Origin: Erigeron canadensis
Taxonomy: Eukaryota; Streptophyta; Magnoliopsida; Asterales; Asteraceae
Direction: 5' to 3'
Length of the DNA: 64,000 bases
Assembly (NCBI RefSeq): GCF_010389155.1
Contig: NC_057763.1
Coordinates: 5,456,649 to 5,520,648 of the forward strand
The position numbers and the translations under genes were made by a program. Below the pieces are notes generated by a model. The model had not been told where the DNA came from, made no database searches, and saw nothing but the letters and a program-made list of their open reading frames with translations. Every line of letters begins with the position of its first letter. Within the stretch, counting starts at the first letter, position 1. Positions 47,391 through 60,170 of this stretch are shown piece after piece.

Positions 47391-48437
47391 CTATTCTCTG
47401 ATCTAAGGACAAATTTTCCAAACTTGTAAACTTGCCAAATTCTTCATTCTTCTCAACCAAATCAACTCTCGATATCTTGAATCAACTTCTAGGCCTCAAA
47501 ATCATCAGAAGATGTGTCAAATGAACGCGTAACCTGCTTAGAGTCTGAAAACACTAACAAATACCATAAACGCGCCAAATGCACATAAAATCGACTTAAA
47601 ATACTTAGTAAAATGGCCAACAATAATGTGGGTGATAGGTATAATTTGGTCACATCAAACACATATTCATTTTTTTAAACTTATTTAATAATTACATGGA
47701 TATTACACATCATTTATTCAAAATATCAATATTTCCATATAGATATTCCACTCTCATATCTAACATCTATATCTATCTCAAAAGCAAATCATAAAGATCA
47801 ATCCACCCAAAATCATAACCATTTCTAAATTCAAATCAAATCCATTTTCATTTCGAATCTCATCTTCTATTCAATTAACAAACATCAATATCTCAAAACC
47901 CACAAACTCACATATGTATAAACTCCCACATAATATATTCGACCCATTTATAGTGATGGTGATGTTCACGCCGACGACTACAACTTCAGGCAGAGCAGTG
48001 GTGGTTAGCGGCGGTGGGAATGAAAAAAAGGTCGGCGGCTGCAACTCGATCTATAATCAACAACAAAACAGAAAAGAACTTGGCGATCTGGAACCACATT
48101 TAAAGTGGTGGTAGTAATCCAATATTCGTTTGTGGTTAGTGATCTGATCTGCGCCGCCCACCTCGGCCGAAAAACAGGGTACACCTCGTCAGAAAAAAGG
48201 GGTTTGTTTGAAATCATAGTCCAAAAGAGAACAGATCAGAGTTGCTATGTGTATCTGGTTTGTCTCTGATCTATATGTATATGTATGTGTGTATAGATAA
48301 GAGTGGTTGCTTTCCGGCGAGCACGACAAAGGTTGTTGCGGTTTATCAAGATCAGTGGCTAATTTTGTTGTTGAGTTAATTGATTTCCATAAAAGATAAT
48401 TGGTTTAGTTGTTATTGTATATGTGTATATATGTAGG

Positions 48438-48869
48438 CGAGAGTAAGTACCCGCGCGTTGTGGCGATAAGATGGTAGGGTGATAGGTCATAGGTTGTGAG
48501 GTCATAGGTTGTGATATGTCATAGAGTGTGATAGCCAAATGCTTTAGCCATACGGGCTCCACCCTCGAATTTAAAAATTCGTCGAAAGTATATCGAATGG
48601 CATCTCTAATGAAAGAATATATTAAGAACACCCATATAATTTTTATAATTTATCGATTTACGGTTTTTAAGATAAAAGATTTTGAATGAATTAGAGAAAT
48701 TTATGGAGGAAAGGGAAAAATGAGTGGTTGAGATTTAAGGAGAGAAAAAAATGAGTGGTTGAGATTTATTCTAAGGGTATTATGAATAAGTGATAGGGGT
48801 ATTTTGGGGTTTTCACTTGTGTAAAGTTGAAAAAATAGAGGGAACAAATGATTTATAATGTAGTAGAGA
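48438..48869 (-). mobile_element. Helitron nested in the Mutator-like element
   Basis: On the minus strand it starts TCTCTACTACATTATAAATC after an A and ends CAACGCGCGGGTACTTACTCTCG, a family-like 3' end in which CTCG replaces CTAG. About 432 bp. The 5' end is clear, the 3' end approximate. Confidence 0.55.
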
Positions 48870-49265
48870 TAATTGGTTTAATTGTTATCAAGATCAGTGG
48901 CTGATTTTGTTGTTGAGCACAACAGAGGTTGTTTCGTATCAAGATCAATGGATGATTTTGTCAAATTCTGGTTAATTTTGTTGTTGTAGTATACATATAC
49001 ATGTTAATGCTTGTTGGGTTGATTGTTATAGCATTATTATATGTGTATACGGTGTTGGATGTGGAAGATGCCATGTACATAAAAGTAAATGGAAAACTAC
49101 AACCGGTAAATGAAAAGGTCCACGTCATCAATAGTAGGTCATAATCCCACAAAATATGTTTTAGCCGTTTTTCTTCCTCACAATAGAACTTTTTTTTGTT
49201 CGACCCCCATAAAAGGTTTCAGTGACAAGTTGAGAGACTTTCCAAGTAATTAGCCCTTCTATTAA

Positions 49266-49415
49266 TCTATTCTACTCCTACTCTTAAATTACACGTATGC
49301 CTGACTCTCGAAAAACCCCTACTAATCCACCATCACAAATGTGAGAAGTGAGACTCGAACTTTTAAGGTCAAAGACCTTACCAATGGGCCACTAGAGAGC
49401 CATTGGTTAATGAAT
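49266..49415 (-). mobile_element. tRNA-derived SINE (family 'B')
   Basis: On the minus strand: tRNA-like head GGCTCTCTAGTGGCCCATTG with GGTAAGGTC and B box AAGTTCGAGTCTCAC. The 3' part ends TTTAAGAGTAGGAGTAGAAT, as in the copy at 7915-8095. It directly adjoins the right target duplication of the Mutator-like element. Confidence 0.6.
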
Positions 49416-50270
49416 AATCACACATAACACACCCTAATCCTTCCTTAAATTTGTGTGTGTCTTCCTCATTAGATTTCCGCATAACATCAGCCGAATCTTC
49501 ATCCCATTATTACTCAATCATTTTGTTTTGAGAACTCAAAATCAATAGCAATCATGTTTAATGCTCTTACAGGTTTCACAGTTTGATCTGGGATATATTA
49601 TCACTCGAATCAAATCATGTTTATTCCAACTGTTTATTTTTTTTTCTTAACAATAAATTAACATTTATGTTGTTGGATACATTTTATCAAACATAAGTAA
49701 ATGAGATATTTATTTGAATTTCTATGGGAAAAAAAAATAATCTAAACTAGTCATTTGTAATCTACCATTTCCCTTCCTCCCCGTCATTTCATTTTTGTTT
49801 TCCTCTGCCGCCACCACCATCATCATCGGAGTTGCCATCACCACATCCACCATCATATCCGACCACCACCATCATTATTTCTGACCATCACCACCAAAAC
49901 ACAAGCACAAATAGTCGCTCGATCTCTCCCTGTCTCTGTCTCTCTTCTTCTAGCCATGGTGTTGGCGCGGGCGACGACAAAGGTAAGCTGGTACTGTATA
50001 ACAACCACCATCTCTTGGATCGCCACTCATTAAAATTCAAACCATTCCCAAATGCGTCCATTTCTATCTTCTTTATATGATTCCTTAAGGGCGAAGCCTA
50101 TGCGGTATCCATAGGAACAATAAACGACAGCGGTGGTGGTAGAGGCTAATCTAAAAGAGATGATCAGAGACGACGGATGGTAGCGGATGTGATGGAAAAA
50201 GGGATTGAAAGATGGAGGGAGGAAAAAAAAAGATAAATCTAAATTTTGGAAATAAATGGTTAAGATTTGT
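49416..50270. other. Intergenic, ACC/ATC-rich patch
   Basis: The segment 49805-49990 is rich in CCACCACCATCATC-like codons and is open in one frame (49832-50080), but has no recognisable domain. Likely repeat-derived. Confidence 0.35.
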
Positions 50271-50279
50271 TTTTTAGTT

Positions 50280-51322
50280 GGGATAATGGCACGTGAGTGT
50301 AACCAACTATGACCAAAAGGTTATGTAATGTAACCAACTACTCGACTAGCTATGTAGTGTAACCAACTTTGTTTTTTGGGTTATGCAATGTAAGCAACCG
50401 GATACAAAACAAGTTGCCGGTTACCACCTTTATTTTTATGAGATAATGGCACCGGAGTGTAACCAACTATGACCAAAAGGTTATGTAATGTAACCAACTA
50501 CTCGACAAGCTATATAATATAACCACCTTTGTTTGTTGGGTTATGTAATGTAAGCAACCGGATGGGAAACAAGTTGTTGGTTACCACTTTCATTTTTATT
50601 CTTTTTTAATTAAAAAAAGGGGTCACGTGTCACATATCTTACGAATATATATTTACTAATTATTTACATATAAACAATTATATTTATATGTATATATATA
50701 CACCTCTTTTCTCTATAAAATACACCACATTGATTATGGTGGCGACGGTTTTGATTTTGAAGATTCCGGTAACAAGCGACCTCTCTTTTCTACGATTCGG
50801 CGTGGTGAAACCATTTGTCTATGACGGCGAAGGAGAAATTTATATAGATATAGATATATAGTGATAGATAGAATAAGATATATTGATTGATGATGATATG
50901 GTAAATCGGTGGGTTAATATATTTGGGTTTAAATTCTCATTGGGTTGTGTTCCATAGTCCGTGTGATGAAATGAAGAAGATAAACGAAGCAAAAGAAATG
51001 AATATTTCTATAACTTTATTTTTGTTAGTGGAATTACAAAGTTGGTTACACTACATAGCTAGTCGAGTAGTTGGTTACATTACATAACCTTTTGCTCATA
51101 GTTGGTTACACTATATAACCTTTTAGTCATAATTGGTTACACTCCGGTGCCATTATCCCTAAGTTTATTTTTGGCTTAACCGGATGGAAACTTGAAGTAG
51201 CCGGTAGCTTACATGACATAACCCAAAAAACAAAGGTGGTTACACTACATAGCTTGTCGAATAGTTGGTTACATTACATAACATTTTGATCATAGTTGGT
51301 TACACTCCGGTACCATTATCCC
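50280..51322. mobile_element. Mutator-like MITE with doubled inverted ends
   Basis: 1043 bp, begins GGGATAATGGCAC and ends in its complement. It is flanked by a perfect 9-bp duplication TTTTTAGTT (50271-50279, 51323-51331). Each arm holds two tandem copies of the end (GATAATGGCACC...GTGTAACCAACTATGA): 50280 and 50440 on the left, 51159 and 51322 on the right. An inner element-like block 50440-51159 therefore sits inside the outer arms of about 160 bp. The centre is single-copy sequence with no transposase. Confidence 0.85.
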
Positions 51323-51413
51323 TTTTTAGTTCTCACCGTCTTCCTTGTTTTTCAAATGATTACACCCATGTAAGTAAACAATATTTGATATGTATTATTA
51401 TTGTTTTAGAACA

Positions 51414-51846
51414 TCTAATTAGTTATAATTATCTCTAGAAGATTGTTATGATATTACTAATTTAAATAAATAGCTTTTTTTTGTCATTTTCAAATTTATT
51501 CTTAAAGTTTTGTTCTTTTAACTTTATTTATTTATGATGTCATAAAAACTTTCCTTTTAAAATTTATTACATTTTTATTTTTGTTATTTAAAGGTGTTTT
51601 TCTTTAAAAAATTAATTTTATTTTCTTTTAAAAACTCTAATAATATATACATGGTAATCATTTCAATAATTTTGTGATAATAGAATTTTAAATTATTCGC
51701 ATATTATGCAGGTTAATAAGTTAATTATAAGATATATTATTTCGAGGTTATGAGTACCGTTAGACTGCCGCAGCTTCAATGACGAAGATACGTTTTTATA
51801 AAACTTTTATCAATATGTTCGGGTTGAACACGGGTTAATAAGCTAG
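51414..51846 (+). mobile_element. Non-autonomous Helitron (family of 3184-3633)
   Basis: Starts TCTAATTAGTTATAATTATC after an A and ends AACACGGGTTAATAAGCTAG before a T. About 433 bp. Internal phrases are shared with the minus-strand copy at 3184-3633 along most of its length. Confidence 0.7.
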
Positions 51847-53920
51847 TTTTTCAAACATTAACTTTTGATAAAGGTATAAACTTGTAAGAAAATGGGTAGC
51901 AAGAGGAACTCCAACATCGAAATCAAAATTTAATATCCATTGACTTGTCTCATATGAATCATATGATGGATGTATAATACCTTTTATCTTAATCCTTACG
52001 TGATGTTATATATCACTATCTAATTTCATCTAGAAAACCGACGTATAAACATCTATTATTATCTAACACCAATTATAATATAGCTACCATAACCATTCAA
52101 CTTGTGATATTAATATGACCATAAAGATTTCTTTAATTACATAATAAGTGTGTGGGGCGAAAAGAATGAAAGGAATTACACAATAACAACTACAATAAAA
52201 AACTTACGTAACATATAAAATTCTCTCTTATTATCGTCAAATCGCGCACTCTCCTTCTATGATAAATAATAGGATAAATAGTACGACGAAATTACAATAC
52301 CTGCCGCCAAAACGACTCCCCTTTTATTAAACAGGAGATTACTTGAAGTCATTACACAGTTTTTGTAGTTGATTACTTTTATTAAACAGGGATAACCTTT
52401 TTAACCTTTTATTAAACCAGGATAACCTTTTTTTAAAAAAAACTTTGTTGCAAATACAGTAATTGATTACTTGAAGTCATGACACAGTTGGTCCTTTTGG
52501 TATGCACAAAATTCATTAGTCATCCCTATTTGATGTAGGCGTGGATGCGCGGAATGTAAATGTGGGATAGATTTCATAGTTGAAAGAAGAAGAGGGGTGA
52601 ATCTGGAGTGAGATGTTTGAAAGGGAAAATGGTTTCATTGATGATTACATTTCTGTTTGTATGGGTTTTGTGGGTCAGAGGGTCATAAACCTTTTGGTTA
52701 TAAGGATATCTAAGGCTAATTCCAATGGTAAAAATCATGACAATATGCATGAACAACTGAATAAACAATTAAATGCCAACATTGAAGATACAAAATCTAC
52801 CAAAATACCATCCTCATTTTGTATGGATACATTTTGAGAAAAACTGATACAGTGGGGTCAATTGTTTGTCTTATTCCAATCTTTTCATATTTCAACCAAT
52901 GAAAAGGAGATTCTTTAGTTTTTGTTATTAATTTTAATGTGTTTTGTAATTAATATGAATCATGATGTGGCATCGATACTTTAAGTATGTTGCATTAGAG
53001 GCAAAATAAGTTTAGTATGTTTGGTTCGAATAGTTTGCTTACGTATTATTGAGTTTGCTTACGTATTATTGAGTTGGCCAGTATGTTTGGATAATTTGTG
53101 GAACTCATTGGAGATGGCTTAAAAAGGATTGCATGACATTAGGAGCAAACTTGTCAAGGATTCACCATAAATTAAGAATCTCATATGGGCTTTTGTGGTT
53201 TAAGGCGGCCGGTTCATGGTAATGTATTGATGAGATGGATTGAGGCTAAAATGTTATCACCTCAGGTGTTTTGAAAAATTAGCTTGAAAGTGTAAGGATT
53301 TGAGATTTTATGGAGGGAAAATGATTAATCCTTTTAAAGATTAGCCTAAATATCATCCTAAACTATAAGAAGGTGGCATGTGATATCCATTAATTCTTTT
53401 TCCTAATTGTCTTCCCTGATTTTTCTACATGTAATTATCTTATGATTAAGAAAATTTATAGGCTATTTAGTTTAGAGAATTAATCATTTTCCTTCATGGA
53501 GATGTCTATGTCTTCTTTCTATCCTTGCATTTTGTTTTGATGTGTTGGTATTATACGATTTTGATGGAGAATTCTATTTGTATCGAAAAAGTTTTAGAGG
53601 TATTTATTCATAAATCTTGTGCCATTGTCTCTCTTCACAGTATTAATTGAACTTTGAAAGAGATTTTGGACATAATTTTATCGACAACTTTGTGCCATTT
53701 TATTGTTACACAAATTACAGCAGTATACTAAGTTTCTATTTTGGAACATTTGAATTTATTTTTAGTTTGAATTGATTATTAATAAAATATGAAATACATA
53801 TTTGTAAGGGTTCAAATTCTAAAACACCACTCAAAAGCACTATAATATACTACAGGTTCACCCCTCCAACCATTCTTTCTACCCCACATAGAGGAGCCAA
53901 AACCAAAAATAGTGGTATTT
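51847..53920. other. Intergenic, no gene recognised
   Basis: Short frames only (for example 52613-52837). A 20-bp direct repeat (GTTTGCTTACGTATTATTGA twice) lies near 53034-53073. Confidence 0.35.
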
Positions 53921-54485
<565 letters not shown>

Positions 54486-55150
54486 TTTCGTTTTTGTTGG
54501 TTTTTCCTTATGTGACTATGTCTTGTTGTATCGGTAATTGACATCAATTTTGTTCAACCATTTTACAACCTTAATTAGCAGTTAAGTTCTGAGATAGGTC
54601 TAAATTGTGTATATTTTTGTATTTTGATCACTACCATCTTGCTAGTTAATAATACCTTTTATTGCCGTTTAATTTTTTTGTTTTCGAACAACCTAAGTCT
54701 AGATCTTATTCTCTACCAAAAATGAATCACACATTACGATTACTAAATAATTTAAGGAAAATGATAAATTTTACTAAATAATCATTTCCCATATTGTAAT
54801 ATATGGGTAATTAACTACAACTTACAAGTAAAATAATAACATTTCTTTATAATAAAATGTGGACTTCGCGGTAATATATTGTATTCTAGTCATTTTTATA
54901 TTGTTTAAAATTTTAAAACAAGATGTGTCCAAGATGTGTCTTGCTAGTCCTTATTTGCTTACAATATGCCGTTAAAAAATAAAAAATAAAAAAATTTGCT
55001 TTACAATATAGAACATAAAGACAATGATCTTCACGGGTCGATTTAAAGGAACCCAACGAGTAAAGAAATCCAAGGTTCTAATTTTGGGGCGTAATTAATT
55101 AGAAAAAATATATGTACAAATGTATAATACCACCATCTTTTCTCTGCTAG
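54486..55150. other. Intergenic, no gene recognised
   Basis: AT-rich; nothing assigned. Confidence 0.35.
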
Positions 55151-55166
55151 CTATCGTTTAAATGAA

Positions 55167-55649
55167 CCACTGGGTTAAACCAACTCCATTTAGGTGGGTT
55201 GGTTAAGGGTATTTTCTAAATTCATTATGTGGATTCTGGAGGTGAGTTTTCCCAAAGGTTTTGGGTTCGAGTATTGGGTTTCTCATTTCAAGGTATTTTC
55301 CATAAGGAGAGGGTTGAAGGTCTAGCGAATTGTTGGTTAAAATTGTCTTCAACACGTCTGAATCGAAACTAACTTTACAAAAAAAAAATGAACCACTGGG
55401 TTAAACCCCAGTGACCAGGGGTATTTCACTAAACCTGCTATGCGGGTCCCCGGGAGAGTTTACTCCAAGGTTTCGAGTTCGAGCCTTGGTAGGTTCTCCT
55501 CGACGGTATCTTTCAATAAAGGAGGTGAGATGGTGAGAAAGACTATTTAAGATCCGCTTAGTGCGGGACCCTTTTGTTATGCGATTAGCACACATCATAC
55601 GCGTCTGAGGTAAAATTCACTTGTAAAAAAATAAAAAATAAAATAAAAA
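55167..55649 (+). mobile_element. Dimeric tRNA-derived SINE
   Basis: Two head-to-tail units. Unit 1 (about 55161-55388) starts CCACTGGGTTAAACC, has B box GGGTTCGAGTATTGG and ends in an A run. Unit 2 (about 55389-55649) starts with the same ATGAACCACTGGGTTAAAC, has B box GAGTTCGAGCCTTGG and ends in an A-rich tail. A single perfect 16-bp duplication CTATCGTTTAAATGAA flanks the pair (55151-55166, 55650-55665). Confidence 0.8.
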
Positions 55650-55769
55650 CTATCGTTTAAATGAAAGTGAAACTTTATCTATCCTTCTAGTCCTAGATAT
55701 AAAAAAAACTGTAAGGTCTTATGTTTGGAAAATTAAATTTTTGAAAATTTTGAAATGATTAATTATATA

Positions 55770-55800
55770 CCAGAGGGGTACCCGCACGTTGCAACAGTAA
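55770..55800 (-). repeat. Helitron-like 3' terminus
   Basis: Minus strand GTTGCAACGTGCGGGTACCC followed by CTCTGG resembles the 3' end of the Helitrons in this window. The other end was not found. Confidence 0.3.
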
Positions 55801-58424
55801 TTGTAAAAAACAGTGGTTAAATGTGGTGGTAAGTTTCCTGTTGTGTGAATTTATGACTAAAAATAAATGTGTTTTATAGAGTAGACCTACACATGCAATA
55901 AGGCTAATAATTTTAATCTAATTAATGTAGAAAATAAATTGAGATCTTGTCTTCTACATTAACCAACCGTTATCAATCCAACGTTTTAAAGATTATAAAG
56001 AAAAATTTCAATCTATATTACTATACATTGAGCTGCGTTTTTGAGACACTGAGTTGCTTTCTTGAGCTTTGTTTTGAATGTATTGTTAATGCATAGCTGT
56101 TCACCTGCATAGCTGCATACATCAACATATCACAACATCCATTATTATATGCTGGTTAACGACCTTACCTTTGTCACCAACTTTAAAGTAATTATACGCA
56201 TAAACATCTCTACTCTAAAACAATCAATGATAAATACTTAGATACATAAGCTTCTACAAAGTGAGTTTTACAACCATTTGTCATATGTCATGTGACTGAT
56301 CTTAGCATAGTCTTCGTTTAATATCTATTTCTTTATCAAGTTTTTATTTCTCTTAATATATTACTCAAATACAATTTCCACCTATCTTGGCATAAGACAT
56401 GTTTGTTATCAATACGAAACATTAAGCTCTAATCAATATAAGTTCTAACCTGAACAGCTGGAGCATGCATCGTTTGACGGACCCATTGCGAAAATGATCA
56501 TAAATCTAAGAAATCTTGACAAAAACAATACATTGAAAGATTAATCAAGGCATTCTCACTATTATAAACAAAATTAAAAATGAGATGGTACTTAAAACCA
56601 TGCACCTTCTAACAACTATGCATTATCTAAAACTTCTTTATACGCCATGTTTGAGGTGCATAATCCAGGTCGATTAGAGTATGTGTATGCCACAATGTGA
56701 GTATGCGTATAAATTTATAAAACTTTATAGGTCGATAGATGCATATAGTTTTTAAAGTTAACATATTGTATAAATTTATGATGACCAAATACTTGCTATA
56801 TCTACCAAAATTACCATTAATCTTAGTTAACTCAGCCAACACCAATTTTTCGTACTTCAATGGGCTACGCTTTTTTTAAGGAGCCCCACTTTTGACTGCT
56901 CCATTGCTTCTCGCGTCTCATGTAGTTACTTTTGTTTATTAATACTATGTGTAACTCTACATGAAAGCGACTATACAATGTGTATGGTGGATTCTTAGTT
57001 AAGTTCTTACCTCCTCAATAAGTAGATGATTGAACAGGTGTTGTTTTAGCTTTACTTCAGGTTGTATCAAACATTATAGAAATGCTGGCATAATCAATCC
57101 ATGCAACGTCGCAAATTTACACACAAAATCTTGATTTAAGACGACAATCAAATCCATGAAACAAATCTAATCATATTTTTTCTTTCTTAACAAACAACGA
57201 AATGATCACAAAGTCAGCAAGATGATCAGTTACAAATAAAAGTATAACATGGCAGACCACATGATAGCTAAACGAAAAGTGGTGTGAAGCGAATATAAGA
57301 TTGCTAAAAAAAAATTTAAAAAATTAACAATGATACCAACGGATAGTTGAAGCTACATCCATTGAATCAACTCGAATATAAGATTGCTAAAATGAAAATA
57401 AATCAAAAACTTATAACCTCCCATTAAAAATATTACCCAACTGAAATATTTAAAACCCTACTCATATGAACCTGGGAAGGAAAAATTACCCTATTCGACC
57501 TCATCTAAATCTCCATAAGAATTCGAAGATTTACCAGCACATTAACCGAGCTTACACAACTATTTACAATATATATCAATACTTAATAATAAATGACTTG
57601 TTTGGACAAAAGAGTTGAGCCATCAAATATTAAAACGTTACTGTATCCATGTAAAAATGACAATGGATGGATAAAGATAATAATTCTGATGAAGATTATT
57701 GAAAATGTTCTAAGAAAATGACAATGGATGGATTGAAGCGGAGACGTGAAAATTTTGTAGGGGTTGAAAGAGGAGGGGGTAACGAATGAGTAAGGGTTTC
57801 AAGTTGTGTACTTGTGTCAGATTGTTTTGCAAGGGTAATTTAGTCTTAATGGATGAGTATATAAAAATGAATTAAGATCAAAGACAAATTAGGAATATCA
57901 AGTTCTTATTACTTAAATCCAATTCCTTTTATAAAGGAGTATAAATATGACTTTGTTATCTATTTATATTATTTACTTTTTAACTTTTAACAATTTCCTA
58001 ATGTACTCGCTGGCCATCACATTTGCGGATATTCCTTTATTTTCTATAGAGATTCCACTTGTTATTTTGATTTTTGAAACATCATCTTCTATATTAAAGT
58101 TTTAAATCTTTAATAGTGAAGTTTTAAATCTTTTGATTTGCACAAAATTTTAAATGCAAAACATTAAAGTTTTTATTACGTCATTTTGGACACCAAAACA
58201 AAGTATGTATTCATTTACTTTAAACACCAAATTTTAAAGGTTTATCTTTTAATTTTTTTGGACACCATAGTTATATATTCATTTCTTGCATTTTTTATAC
58301 ATAAAATTTTTATTTATTTAACTTGAACACAAAATTAAAATTGACAAATTTTTTTTTGTAATATCTGAGACACCAAACTAACTATATTTACTTTCACACT
58401 AAAGTTTTCACTGTTGTACTTTAA
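55801..58424. other. Intergenic, no gene recognised
   Basis: Long AT-rich stretch with scattered direct repeats (GGATG.../AATGACAATGGATGG near 57658 and 57719). No coding signal. Confidence 0.35.
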
Positions 58425-59739
58425 GGGGCAAGGGTGTAGTCGGCTTATTTTATCGGCAAAAACCATCGGCAAGCATCGCCTCATTGGCTAACCTATAGCA
58501 CATGTATCGGCTAGTTTTGACAAGTTTAATCGGTTAGTTTTGACTATATATATTGGCATGTTTTGGACGATCCTTGTGAACGTAGCATGTACTTGTGACC
58601 ATTTTTTTTTGTTCTTGTGCCAATCTTGTTCCCTGGCCGGAAACTTAAAAAATCGATTTGGGGGTTTTCGATTTTGATGCTAAATCTATGTTTTCCTTGG
58701 CTTCTATTGCCGGAATACATGCCGATAAAATTTTCCGATACTCCTAACGTTATATATCACCCTTTCCGATGAGATCAGAAACCCCCTTTTTGGGGTTTCC
58801 GGTCGTTGCCGACTAAAAACGTTCACTTTTATTACGGCTAAAACTTTGTTTGGCTTGTGCAAGGGTGTAGTTGGCTATGTGACTACTTGTTGGTTCGGTT
58901 TTACGGCGATCCCTTTTTTGGGGTTTCCGGTTTAATCGATATGGTTCATGTTGCTTTGTTGGTTCGGTTTTCCGGCGAGCCCTTTCTTGGGTTTATAGTT
59001 AACTGCTGCTGCTTACGGCGGTTTGTTTTCCGGCGAACCCTTTCTTGGGTTTCCGGTTAGACTGCTGCTGCTTATATGTATATTTATCTTTTTACATTGC
59101 CGTTAATTGCATGTTTGTGATTAGCTTGGTAATGTTAACTTAGCGGTAGCGTTGCCGTGTTTTTCTTTGGTAGCGTTGCCGGATTTTGTTCCATTAAAGC
59201 AATAGGTAGCCGGAAAAAGTAGTTTTTAGCCGATGATAATATCGTTGAACAGTTTTAGCTAGAAAAAGTAGTATAAAATAAAACTTGGGTTCAGAATTTG
59301 GGGGTCGGGAATTTCGAAAGTCGGAGACGCCATGGCTGCTAACCCGAAGGCTTACCCCGCCAAGATACGCCTCGGATCATCCGAGTCCCATTTTTACGAA
59401 CATTTGTATCATCATCGCCCATTTAACCGGCCGGTTAAATGGGCGATGATGATACAAATGTTCGTAAAAATGTCTCCGACTTTCGAAATTCCCGACCCCC
59501 AAATTCTGAACCCAAGTTTTATTTTATACAAAAAAGTCACTTTTTTTAGTTTTTCGGCAACTTCGATTATATATTCCGGTTACCTTTTATTAGTTTTCAA
59601 AATGGCAAGTTTGACTACTTTTCCTTGCTACATCACCTGTTTTGGCTAGTTTTTGGCAATAACACGTGGCGAATTGTGATTCGTCAATAACTTGCCAAAC
59701 TAGCCAATTTGCCAAAACTTTGGCACTACACCCTTGCCC
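58425..59739. mobile_element. TAA-duplicating (PIF/Harbinger-like) element, large copy
   Basis: Begins GGGGCAAGGGTGTAGT and ends in its perfect complement, flanked by TAA on both sides (58422-58424, 59740-59742). It is 1315 bp against 350 bp for its relative at 30557. No transposase frame is visible. The interior holds three imperfect repeats of about 60-70 bp built on TTCGGTTTT(A/C)CGGCGA and CCCTTTCTTGGGTTT (58888-59075), and a long interrupted palindrome. Confidence 0.75.
59271..59529. repeat. Long interrupted palindrome
   Basis: The core 59389-59472 is a perfect 84-bp palindrome centred on CCGG|CCGG. Outer arms 59271-59327 and 59473-59529 are also perfect inverted copies (57 bp). On the left only, about 61 nt (59328-59388) separate outer from inner arm. 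The folded molecule would be a 99-bp stem with one asymmetric bulge. Confidence 0.9.
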
Positions 59740-59951
59740 CTAAATACCACATTTATAAATCATTATGTTTTTGTCATGTTTTCTTTTTGGAACAACAATT
59801 ATTTTATTAATATAATCTCTCATAAAATCGTGTTTATGTCAAGTTACTTTCACACATTTATCATTTTATCTGTTGATCTTTGTGAATCTAGACTTCTCTT
59901 TTTTTTATCATAATCAACAAATCTTATAATATATTACAGAGATTAATGAAC

Positions 59952-60170
59952 CGAAATGTATGTAACTAAAATCGAAAAATTATAGTATGTACGAACTATC
60001 AAAACCTTTATTGTATGCCACTTGTAAGTTTTTGCTTGGTCGTCATAATTAGTTACATGATTTAAATATTTTTACAAAGTTCGTGCATACAATAAAGGTT
60101 CGTGCATACAATAGAGGTTCCTGATAGTTCATGCACACTATAACTTTCGATCTTGGTTATTTATATTTCG
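59952..60170. mobile_element. Foldback MITE of unknown class
   Basis: Left CGAAATGTATGTAACTAAAA mirrors right CGAAATATAAATAACCAAGA (complement). Pairing continues through TTATAGT, GAACTATCA and CCTTTATTGTATGC. The right arm repeats GTTCGTGCATACAATA. Total 219 bp; the target duplication is unclear. Confidence 0.6.

Larger units (their letters stand above)
45925..49256. mobile_element. Mutator-like element with 9-bp target duplication, non-autonomous
   Basis: The ends are inverted repeats of about 110 bp starting GGGCTAATTACTTGGAAAGT. They run inward through CAAAAAAAAGTTCTATTGT to AAACGGCTAAAAC. The element is flanked by a perfect 9-bp direct repeat TTCTATTAA (45916-45924, 49257-49265), the Mutator signature. 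Its 3.3 kb hold no transposase. They contain an unassigned block (about 46085-47640) with repeated CACTGCGGCGCAGTG motifs, a GGTGG-rich patch (47955-48010), a nested Helitron, and a phrase TATCAAGATCAGTGGCT repeated at about 48345 and 48885. Confidence 0.85.
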
